Positions 31,466 through 41,000 of a stretch of 64,000 bases of DNA are shown piece by piece; position 1 is the first letter of the stretch; each line of letters opens with the position of its first letter. A model generated the notes under the pieces. It was not told where the DNA came from and made no database searches. It worked only from the letters and a program-made list of their open reading frames with translations. This stretch comes from Lujinxingiaceae bacterium (GTDB taxonomy: Bacteria; Myxococcota_A; Bradymonadia; Bradymonadales; Bradymonadaceae), in assembly GCA_013697635.1 (NCBI GenBank), contig JACCWM010000106.1:99071-163070 (forward strand), in the 5' to 3' direction. The translations under genes were made by a program, and so were the position numbers.

Positions 31466-32653
31466 ATGAAGATGTTTCAGATAGTTAGTAACGACATCAA
31501 TATCAACTTCATCGGCAACCGAAAGATCGGCGCCATGATCTCGGCGCTGATGGTGCTCGTCAGCCTGGTGCTGATCTTCACCGTCGGCCCCCGATACGGC
31601 ATCGACTTTCGCGGTGGCACCGAGATGATCCTGGCCTTCCAGGGCCCGGTGACCGATGACGAGGTTCGCCAGGCTGCCATAGGCATCGGCTTGACCGACG
31701 CCGGTGTGCAGCGCTTTGGCGCGGTCGAGGATCGGCGCTTCCTGCTTCAAACCCAGGAAGTCTCGGTGGTCGACGCCACCAAGATTCGCGAGGTCGAGGA
31801 GAAACTTGGCACTCTTGGTACCTTGCAGCGTGCAACCTGGAGCCCTGAGCAGCCCGATCGCTATGACCTGCTCTTCGAGTCCCATGTTGCCGTTGAGGAC
31901 ATCCGCGAGGCCGTGCTGTCCACGGGCTTGCAGCGCGTCGACGTCGAGGCTACCGGCCAGGCCGAGGAGGCGCGCTACGTCGTGCGCTTTCAGGATCTTC
32001 AGGAGATGATCAAGCGCGGCTTTGCCGCACACTTCAATGAGCGTTTTGTGCCCGAGACGGGTCTTGAGCGCCTCGAGACGGTCGGACCCCGCGTCGGCGA
32101 GCAGCTTCGCAACAGCGGAATTCTCTCGGTGTTGATCGCGCTGCTGGCGATTTTGGTCTACATCTGGTTTCGCTTCGACGTGCGTTATTCACCCGGCGCG
32201 GTCGTCGCGCTCGCCCACGACATCACGATCGCCGTCGGCGTGTTCGTGGCCATTCAGCACGAGATCACGCTGCCGATCATCGCCGCCCTGCTCACGATCG
32301 TTGGCTACAGCCTCAACGATACGATCGTCATCTTCGACCGAATCCGCGAGAATTTGGACAACGCCGGCACCAAGCCCGTCGAGGAGGTCGTCAACAAGAG
32401 CCTCAACGAGTGCTTGAGCCGTACGCTGATCACCAGTGGCACGACCCTGCTCGCGGTCACCGCGATCGCGATCATTGGAACGGGCCTGATTCAGGACTTT
32501 GCCGTGGCCCTGATCATTGGCATCTGCGTGGGTACCTACAGCTCAATATTCGTCGCCTCGCCGCTGATGGTCAAAATGGATCAGTATTTGCGTGATCGCA
32601 AGAAGGCCTCCGAGTTGCTCGATGCGGCCCAGGCGCGCAACATCACGATCTGA
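31466..32653 (+). CDS. secF: protein translocase subunit SecF
   Basis: This is the partner of SecD. The 395-residue protein has an N-terminal segment followed by YGIDFRGGTEMIL, a periplasmic domain, and the C-terminal membrane bundle with YSLNDTIVIFDRIREN and LITSGTTLLAVTAIAI. It is longer than typical SecF (about 300-320 residues), mostly because of an enlarged periplasmic domain (roughly residues 50-205). The gene starts 97 nt after secD and is followed by a strong terminator. Confidence 0.96.
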   Translation: MKMFQIVSNDININFIGNRKIGAMISALMVLVSLVLIFTVGPRYGIDFRGGTEMILAFQGPVTDDEVRQAAIGIGLTDAGVQRFGAVEDRRFLLQTQEVSVVDATKIREVEEKLGTLGTLQRATWSPEQPDRYDLLFESHVAVEDIREAVLSTGLQRVDVEATGQAEEARYVVRFQDLQEMIKRGFAAHFNERFVPETGLERLETVGPRVGEQLRNSGILSVLIALLAILVYIWFRFDVRYSPGAVVALAHDITIAVGVFVAIQHEITLPIIAALLTIVGYSLNDTIVIFDRIRENLDNAGTKPVEEVVNKSLNECLSRTLITSGTTLLAVTAIAIIGTGLIQDFAVALIIGICVGTYSSIFVASPLMVKMDQYLRDRKKASELLDAAQARNITI

Positions 32654-32716
32654 GAAGCCACACACCCTTGCACCGCGCTTGGCACCACCTTGGTATCAGG
32701 CGGGCTCATGGCCAAG

Positions 32717-32758
32717 ACGAGCAGAAGGGTTCTTCGACCTTCTGCTCGTTTGTTTTTT
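32717..32758 (+). terminator. terminator of the queA-tgt-yajC-secDF unit
   Basis: A 12-bp stem (32717-32728 with 32738-32749) is followed by TTTGTTTTTT-like sequence up to 32758. It lies 63 nt after secF and before recJ. Confidence 0.85.
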
Positions 32759-32868
32759 GAGCTCGTGCAATCCAAGGCGCAAAATGCGCCAGTGACGGGC
32801 AAGCCAATCCTTGATAGCGTGGCCGGCGCACCAGGGCATTTCGCCTCAATTTCGACGGGACGTTTCGT

Positions 32869-34632
32869 TTGGAACCGCAAGAAGAACAGAGCGCCAGGGA
32901 GTGGGTAGTCTGGGAGCCCCAATCTGAGGGCTTTGCAGAGCACGTCGATGAGCTCGACATTCACCCGCTTACGGCGCGCATCCTGCACCAGCGCGGCTTT
33001 CGCGAGTTGGAGGCCGCCGATGCTTTCTTGAACCCCACGCTGCGCCACATGCGCGATCCCTTCACGATGAAAGGCATGGAAGAGGCCGTTCATCAGGTGC
33101 TTCGTGCCCTCGATCGCGGCGAGCGTATCGTGATCCACGGCGACTACGATGTCGACGGCGTCTGCAGCGTCTCGGTGCTCTACGAGTTCTTGCACGTGCT
33201 CGGCGCCAACGTCGATTTCCACATTCCCCAGCGCGACCAGGAAGGCTACGGCCTCAATGCCAAGACCGTGCGCCGCCTCGGCGCCGAGGGCTGCGATCTG
33301 ATCATCACGACCGATTGCGGCATCTCGAACGTCTCCGAGATTACGCTGGCGCGCGAGCTTGGCATGCGGGTGATTGTCGTCGACCACCACACCGTGCCAC
33401 CGGTATTGCCGCCGGCCGACGCGATCTTGAATCCCTTGCAGCCCGGCTGCAACTACGGCTTCAAGCAACTCGCGGCCGTGGGCGTGACCTTCAATCTGGT
33501 CGTCGCGCTTCGCTCCCGGCTTCGCAAACACGGCGTCTTTGAACAAATCCCCGAGCCGGACTTGAGAAACTCCCTCGATCTGGTCGCACTTGGCACGGTG
33601 GCCGACGTCGTGCCCCTGACCGACGAGAACCGCATCTTCGTTCGCCACGGCCTCGAGGTGATCGCCGGCAGGCGTCGCCCGGGCGTCGCAGCGCTTATGG
33701 AGCGCGCCTCGGCCGAAGGCGGTCGAGTCACTCCTCAGACGATAAGCTACCGGCTCGCGCCGCGCATCAACGCCGCCGGGCGTATGGGCGACGCCTCGAT
33801 GTGCGTCGAGCTGCTGACCACCCAGAGCTATGGGCGCGCGCTCGATCTGGCCAGCCAGCTCGAGGTGCTCAACAAATCGCGCCAGGAGCTTGAGCGCCAG
33901 GTATTGATGGCCGCCCTGCCCCAGGCCGAGCGCCAGGTCGAAGAGAACCGCCAGATTCTGCTCGTCTACGGCGAGGACTGGCATCGCGGCGTGCTCGGCA
34001 TCGTGGCCAGCCGGCTCGTCGAGCGCTACAACCGGCCGGCGATCTTGATGGGCATCGACGACGGCCAGGCCAAAGGCAGCGCCCGCAGCATCGACGGCAT
34101 CAACGTCATTGCCGTGATCGCCAAGGCCAGCGAGCTGCTTGACAGCTTTGGCGGCCACACGGCTGCCGCGGGCCTTGCCATCCCGGCAAAGCATTTGATC
34201 GAGTTTCGCGAACGCATCGACGCCGGCATGCGCGAGGCGCTCTCCAATGAGCCGCTGCCCCACCCGATTTTGCACATCGACTGCGTCGTCGAGCTCAGCG
34301 AGCTCGACGACCATTTTGCCCGCGACCTCGATAAGCTCGGCCCCTTTGGCACAGGCAACCGCGAGCCCGTTTTGCTCTGTCGCCAGAGCCTGGCGAGCAA
34401 CGTGCGTATCGTCGGCCGCAACCACCTCAAGGCGCGCTTTCGTGAAGGCAACACCATGCTCGAGGGCATTGGCTTCTCCATGTCCGAATCGGTCCCCCTG
34501 CTCAGCGGGCCTGTGGCCGTGGCCTTTGTTCCACGCTACGCACACTACCGCGGGCGAAACCGCCTCGAGATGCACCTTCGCGGCGTGCGCCCCGCGCTCA
34601 CCGAGCGCCCCGAGCGCCCCGACAAACGCTGA
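32869..34632 (+). CDS. recJ: single-stranded-DNA-specific exonuclease RecJ
   Basis: RecJ degrades single-stranded DNA 5' to 3' in recombination and repair. The 587-residue protein has the DHH phosphoesterase motifs: HGDYDVDGVCS, TTDCGIS, VVDHHTVP, LGTVADVVPL, and the DHHA1 motif GGHTAAAGL; the OB-type domain follows (DIDCVVELSEL-like, FGTGNREPV). The length is typical. The only sensible start is TTG at 32869, with GGGA 7-8 nt upstream. Confidence 0.95.
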   Translation: MEPQEEQSAREWVVWEPQSEGFAEHVDELDIHPLTARILHQRGFRELEAADAFLNPTLRHMRDPFTMKGMEEAVHQVLRALDRGERIVIHGDYDVDGVCSVSVLYEFLHVLGANVDFHIPQRDQEGYGLNAKTVRRLGAEGCDLIITTDCGISNVSEITLARELGMRVIVVDHHTVPPVLPPADAILNPLQPGCNYGFKQLAAVGVTFNLVVALRSRLRKHGVFEQIPEPDLRNSLDLVALGTVADVVPLTDENRIFVRHGLEVIAGRRRPGVAALMERASAEGGRVTPQTISYRLAPRINAAGRMGDASMCVELLTTQSYGRALDLASQLEVLNKSRQELERQVLMAALPQAERQVEENRQILLVYGEDWHRGVLGIVASRLVERYNRPAILMGIDDGQAKGSARSIDGINVIAVIAKASELLDSFGGHTAAAGLAIPAKHLIEFRERIDAGMREALSNEPLPHPILHIDCVVELSELDDHFARDLDKLGPFGTGNREPVLLCRQSLASNVRIVGRNHLKARFREGNTMLEGIGFSMSESVPLLSGPVAVAFVPRYAHYRGRNRLEMHLRGVRPALTERPERPDKR

Positions 34633-34635
34633 CCC

Positions 34636-34842
34636 ATGTCCCGACGCCGCTCCGCACGCCGCCGCCCCCCAAACCGCGCCTTGATCGCCAGCCAGGTGCT
34701 CATGCTTGTGCTGATGCTCATTGCCATCCTCGTCTTTCGCGACAAGATCGGCACCGGCGCCCAGTCCTTCATCGACGCCGTCAGTGGCCCGGACGTCGCC
34801 ATCGACGTCCCACAGCCCGACGCCGGCACTTCCAAAGAGTAG
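34636..34842 (+). CDS. small membrane protein of unknown function
   Basis: The 68-residue product starts 3 nt after the recJ stop. It has an Arg-rich start (MSRRRSARRRPPNRA), one strong membrane segment (LIASQVLMLVLMLIAILVF), and a short acidic/Pro tail outside. This is a plausible single-pass inner-membrane peptide translated by coupling with recJ; there is no Shine-Dalgarno site of its own. Function unknown. Confidence 0.55.
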   Translation: MSRRRSARRRPPNRALIASQVLMLVLMLIAILVFRDKIGTGAQSFIDAVSGPDVAIDVPQPDAGTSKE

Positions 34843-34943
34843 GTCGGGCTCCACGAGGGGCGTCTGCGCCCGCTCTCGTCTGGCTGCCATTGGAGAGAGA
34901 GGTTGCCGGCTTGTCTGGCACTCGAACGCCCTGCCCTGTTGGC

Positions 34944-34963
34944 TTGACACTCACGGGCGATTT
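34944..34963 (+). promoter_or_regulatory. TTGACA-N9-GATTT element upstream of giant lipoprotein A
   Basis: TTGACA (34944-34949), nine bases, then GATTT (34959-34963), about 98 nt before the ATG. The second giant gene has the same arrangement at 43219-43238. No convincing -10 box follows. Confidence 0.35.
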
Positions 34964-35041
34964 GTTCACGGTTGAGGCTCATGCCTTTTCGGGGCGTAGT
35001 GTGGGTTCTTGTCGATAATTCTGGTCAATTCGGAATCATAT

Positions 35042-38000
35042 ATGTGTGACAAATGGATTGTTGGGTTGCTGTTGGCGCTGCTGGTTTTGCTGGTGGCGGC
35101 GTGTGGCGGTGATCCAAAGTTTGATTGCGCGGCGATCGATTGTGCCGCCGGTGTGTGCGACGGGAACACGGGGCTGTGCGAGAACCCGGTCCGCTGTGGT
35201 GGGGATCAATCGTGTTTGGAGGGCTATTCTTGCACAGACCAGAGCAAGTGCACGGCAGATTTCCCCTGCAGCGCGACTCTGGCCTGTGAGGCTGGAATAT
35301 GTGAGGCCGGTGCGTGCATCAACGGGGTGGTGTGCAACGTGGAGAGAGACTGCGTTGGCGGCCATTACTGTTCGCGGGCCGGCGAGTGCGTGGTGGACCC
35401 ATGTGATGGCCTGGTTTGCGGGCGAGGTGTGTGCAGCCGGGAGAGCGGACAGTGCGTCAACGACGGCGTATGCACCAGCGAGAGCGAAGCGCAGTCATGC
35501 GTCGAAGGCCACTATTGTTACGACCAGAGCTGTATCAGCGAGGCCGCCCTTTGCATTGAGATCGGCTGCGATGGCAGCCGGGGCGTATGTGATGCCGCGC
35601 AAAAGAGTTGTCGAAACGCCGAGGATTGCGGGGGCAGCGACATGAACTGCCTGGCTGGATTCTTCTGCAATGTGGAGAACCGCTGCGAGATCAATGCATG
35701 CGTGGGGACATCGGCCAATTGCGCGCGCGGTCTGTGCGCGCCGAGCACCGGCGAGTGTGTCAATCCCGAGCAGTGCGCCAGTGCGAGCGCTTGTCTCGAT
35801 GGACACTATTGCATCGCCGGTGGCTGCATCGGCATCGAGCAGGCATGCAGCGCGTGTGGTGGCAATCAGATCTGCACCTATGAGAACGCCAGCGTGAGCT
35901 GTGAGGAGAACACGATCGGCTGTGGCAACGCGCTTGATTGCGTGGGCCAGCGGGTATGCAAGTTCGGAAGCTGTGGTGAGCCGGGCGTCTGCGAGGGCGA
36001 TGACTTCGAGCCCAACGACAGCGTCGAGGACGCGGTCAGTTTGAACTCGCATCTGGCCGCGGCGCGCGGCCCGCTGGCGGCCACGCTTTGCAGTGGTGAT
36101 ACGGACTTTTATCGCTTCGATACGCGCGGCCTGGGGCTGATTCGCGGCCATCTGGTCTTTAGCGTGCGCTATCAGCGTGAGGACGTGGGCGTGGGTCGCT
36201 TGCAGCTTCGGCTGCTCAATGCGCGCGGAGAAGAGGTGGCCCGCGAGCTGAGTGACGCGAGCGGCTCGCTCGTGGTTAGCCTGCCGGTTCTGGCCCATGA
36301 GGTCGGTCTGTTCTATGGCGAGCTCAGCGAGGCAACCAGTGGTGCACCCCAGGGCGTGCGCTATACGGTGTTCGCCGACTTTTTGTCGAACTCGGTGGTC
36401 GAGAGCTGTGGAAACGCGGTCGAGCTTTTGCCCGGCACGATTTCCGCGGACACACGCTCGAGCACGACCTACGAGCTCGGTACGAGCTGCACGAGCACGA
36501 ACAACGCCTCGCCGGAGAATCTGTTTCGCATCGAGCTTGCCGCGCGCAGCCACGTCGAGATCAAGCTGACTCCGGCCGGTGGGCCCAACGTCGATCTGGG
36601 GTTGAGCCTGCGTCATTCGTGCCTGTCGGTGTTCAGCGAGATGGTGTGTGCCAACGAGGCGGGCAAAAACGGCGCCGAGCGCATTCGCATAACGCTAGAT
36701 GCGGGCACCTATTATGTGGTGATCAAGGGCCAGACGGCCGCAAGCGGCGGCGCCTATAGCCTTGAGTACCAGGCCAACGCGCTGATCTGTCAGCCGGGCC
36801 ACGCGATTTGCTCGGGGCCGTCCAGCTCGCGGATCTGCTCGTCCAACGGCACGGCCTACGAGAATGTGAGCTGCCAGGCGGGCTGTGACGCGAACCGCGG
36901 CTATTGCATTCGCCAGCCCGGCGACGTCTGCTACGCGGCAATCGATGCCACGGCAGGCTTTTCGGGCGTGGTCAACTGGCTGCAGTTCATCAACGAGTAC
37001 GACCCTGGCGAGGGTAGCTGCGTGCCGCAAAATCGTGAGTCGGCGGCCACAGGCGGCGCCGATGTCGCCTACCGCATCGACCTGCCGGCAGGCCACGCCA
37101 TGCAGGCCGTTTTGACGTCGGCGATCGAGTACGGCTCGCTGTATCTGGTCAGTGACTGCTCGGATTTGGAGGATTCATGCCGCGTTGGGGTCAACGGCCA
37201 GACGCTCAACGCCCAAGGCGAATACGTCGAGACGCTGGTTTATCGCAATGCCAGCTCGCAGACCGAGCGGCTGTTCTTGATCGCGGACAGCGGCCCGTCC
37301 TTGATAACGGCGCTGTCGACGATAGCGATCGAGTCGGGCCAACAGAGCTGCGCGCCGGGCGCTGCCCGCTGCACGGCCGATGAGCGCGAGGTGTGCAATG
37401 CGGCCGGCACGCGCTTTGTAAGCGAGCGCCCCTGCCCTTTTGGTTGCAACGCCCAGGAAGCGCGCTGTGAGCCGGCGCAAAATGATTCCTGCAAGGGCGC
37501 GGTCGACATCCTGGCCGCCGGCGGCAGCTTCACCAATCTGATCGACGACTACGTCAACAGCTACAATCCGGGCGATGGGGGCTGTGTGGGGCGCTCGGCG
37601 CCGGGGCGCGATGCTGTGTTCATGGTCGATGTCGAGGCCGGCGACGTGGTCAGCATCACGCTCGATGCCCAATTCGACGCCTCGGTGTGGGTGACCACCG
37701 ATTGCACGCGCGCAGCCTACAGCTGTGTTGCCGGCGTGGATCGCTATACGGGCCGCGCCGAGACGCTGGTTTTTTCCGCGCCACATGCGGGCAAGTACTA
37801 CATCGTGGCCGACGGGCGCGTGAGCGACAACCGCGGGCTGTTCACGATTACGGTCGACGTGCAAACGCCAACCTGTCGGCCTGGCGAGGTTTTGGGGTGC
37901 ACTGGGGCCAAGACGCTGTCCTACTGTGGTGATCGTGGTCTGCCGGTGTCGTATACGTGCAAGAGCGATTGCGCGAACTCGGCCTGCCTTCAGCCCAGCG

Positions 38001-41000
38001 GCGACAGCTGCGTCGATGCGCTCACGCTGGTTGCCGGCGTGCCGGTCACGGGCTCGTTTGGCGGCACGAACACGATCAATGCTGGTGTGGGGCCGGTGGC
38101 CGACTGCAACTTTGCAACCAACGAGGGCACCGGCCCCGAGACGGTCTATGCGATTTCGCTGACGGCTGGCCAGCGCCTGACTCTCGATCTGGAGTCGGGC
38201 AGCGACTTTACGCTGTTCTACCTGCTGGGCAGCTGTTCGGTTCGCGAGGACTGCCTGGCCAATACGCCCGAGGGCAAGCTCCATCGCATCATCTACGATG
38301 CCACCGAGGACAAGACGCTCTACGCCGTCGTCGATCGCAGCCTGCCCTCGACGAGCACCCAGCCCTACACGTTGAGCGCGGCGGTGCAGACGCCGGGCTG
38401 CGATCCGGGCAGCGTGCAGTGCATCAGCGCCTCGACGCTGGGCGTATGCGAGAGCAATCTCTTCTTTGAACCCTATCTGTGCAACGGCGGCTGCGCCAAC
38501 AATGCCTGCCTCTCGCCGCGCGGTGAGATCTGCCAGGATGCCATCGTTTTGATCTCGGGCGGCTCGGTCGTGGGCAATTGGTCGGGCAGCGCTTCGGTCA
38601 ACCCGGGCATCGGAATGGCCGGTTCGTGCGCCTTTGGCGCGGACCAGGGCATCGGCACGGACACGATCTACGCGGTCGACATGGAAGCCGGCGATGTATT
38701 GAATCTGCAACTGGCGACGACGGCCTCCTCGAGCCTGATGTATCTGATGGGCGATTGCCTCGACGGCGCGTCCTGCCTTGCGCGCTCGGCCCTTGGAGCC
38801 TCGGAGATCCGCCACATCGCGGCCACCAGCGGGCGCTACTATGTCGTGGTCGATCGCACGGTGGCCGGCGCGTTGACGACGAGCTACACATTGACGACGA
38901 GCATCGCCACGCCCAACTGCACGCCCGGTGCGGTCACCTGCTCGGCGGACTCGTCGAGCATCGAGAGCTGCAACGTTTGGGGGCTGACCGAGACCTTTGG
39001 CTGTGCCAATGGTTGCAGCAACGACCGATGCGACAACCCTACGGGCGACCATTGTTTTGAGGCCATTGCGCTTTATGCCGGTGATCTGGTGGTCGGCGAT
39101 TTCCTGGGCACCAACGCCATCAACATGCAAAGCGGGCTTAGTGGTGCCTGCACGTTGACCACAGCATCGATCGGCGCGGACACGATCTATTCGGTCTGGC
39201 TCGCCGAGGGGCAACGCCTGGAGGCCGTTTTGGAGTCCGAGGCGGCCCACGCGATGCTCTACGTGCTCGATGACTGCCAGGATCGCACGAGTTGCCTTGC
39301 CAACACGCCCACCGGATCGAGCGCACGGCTGTCCTATGTCGCCAAGTCCGAGGGTTTTGTTTACCTGATCGTCGACCGCGCGAGCACCACGCCGACCCAG
39401 GGCACCTACATCATGCAGATCGAAGTCCAGACACCGGGCTGCGCGTTTGGACAGCTCTCGTGTTTGGACAGCTCAACATTGGGCATCTGCGATGCCGAGG
39501 GCACTTTCTATGAGCCTTATCTGTGCAACGGAGATTGTGAGAACGACCGCTGCACGACCCCGCGCGGCGACATCTGTGCTGACGCCATCCGGCTGGGCTC
39601 GGGCGACTCGGCCACGGGCGGCTGGACGGGCACGGACCATCTCAACCCGGGCAGCGGCATGCAGGGAATGTGCAACTTCAGCGGCTGGCAGGCGCGCGGG
39701 CGCGACACGATCTACGCCGTCGAGATGACCGCCGGCGACGTGCTGATGGCCTCGCTCAAGACCACCGACAGCGGCGTTATGTTCTACCTGCTCGACGACT
39801 GCAGTGAGCCGCAGCTTAGCTGTGTGGCCAACGCTTTTGGTCGCTCGGCGCGCATTCACCACAGCGCCGATCGTTCCAAGACGGTGTATCTGGTCGTCGA
39901 TCGTGAATTTTCGAACTCGACGACCACGACCTACACGCTCGATGTGATCGTGCAGCCGCCCCAGTGCGCGCCCATGGACTCACAATGCCTGGACGCTCAG
40001 ACCCTGGCCCAGTGCAACAGCTTCGGGCTTTGGATCGAACATGAATGTTCTAACGGCTGCGCGGGGCAAAGCTGCATCGACCCCAACGGCGACTCCTGTC
40101 TCGAGGCCCTGCTTGTCAGCTCCGATACGCTGTTTCATGGCGGCTGGACCAACACCGCGCAGGTCAACCCGGGTCGCGGCGAGGTGGGCGCTTGCAATTT
40201 TGCGCACGTCGAGCCAGTGGGCGCCGAGACGGTCTACGCCGTTCCCATGCTCGCCGGGCAAATCCTTCGCGCCGAGATGAAATCCGGCTTTTTCGGCGCG
40301 CAGTTCTATATCTTGGAGGAGTGCACTGTGACCACGAGTTGCCTGGCCAATTTCAACGCGCCAGGGATCTTGTTCCACACGGCCGATCGCGACAAGACAG
40401 TCTATGTAGTCGTCGACAACCGCAACACCGGGGCGACGTCGTCGACCTACACGCTCGACATAGCGCTACAAAACGGTCCGTGCACGACCCACCAGACGCG
40501 TTGTCGAGAGGATGGGACCACGCTCGAAGTTTGCGCGGCCGATGGGATCTACGAGCGCTACGCGTGCGACGGCGCCTGCTCAAACGGGCGCTGCGAGTCA
40601 CCCCGAGGTGATCGCTGCGCCGACGTGATCCCGGTCGGCCACGGCGACCAGGCCACGGGCAACTGGATGGGCACCAACCGGATCAATCCGGGACAGGGCA
40701 CCGTGGGGTCTTGCGGCTTCAGCTCGTACAGCAGCCCCGGTCGCGAGACGATCTACGCCGTCGAGGTGCCGGCAGGCCAGGTGCTCGAGGCCAGGCTTGT
40801 TACCAACAATTCCAACGCCCTGCTCTACCTGCTCGATCAGTGCCTCGATGCCAAGAGCTGTCTTGCTCGCCCGATTGGAATAGGCTCGCAGACCTTGCAA
40901 TGGAGCGCACCGACGACCAAGACGGTGTACATCGTGGTCGATTCCCGCTTCGAGTTCGCAGTGAGCACGCCCTATACGCTCGATGTCGCGTTGAAGACGC

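Noticed and set aside
32581..34950. 789-codon open frame on the minus strand opposite recJ
   Set aside because: recJ on the plus strand has all family motifs; the opposite frame is an open shadow caused by GC-rich codon use and has no domain-like features.
37175..39250. 691-codon minus-strand frame inside giant gene A, and similar ones at 35495-36616, 44281-45630 and 48574-50172
   Set aside because: All lie opposite the continuous repeat protein, have no ribosome site or domain, and arise from the same codon bias.
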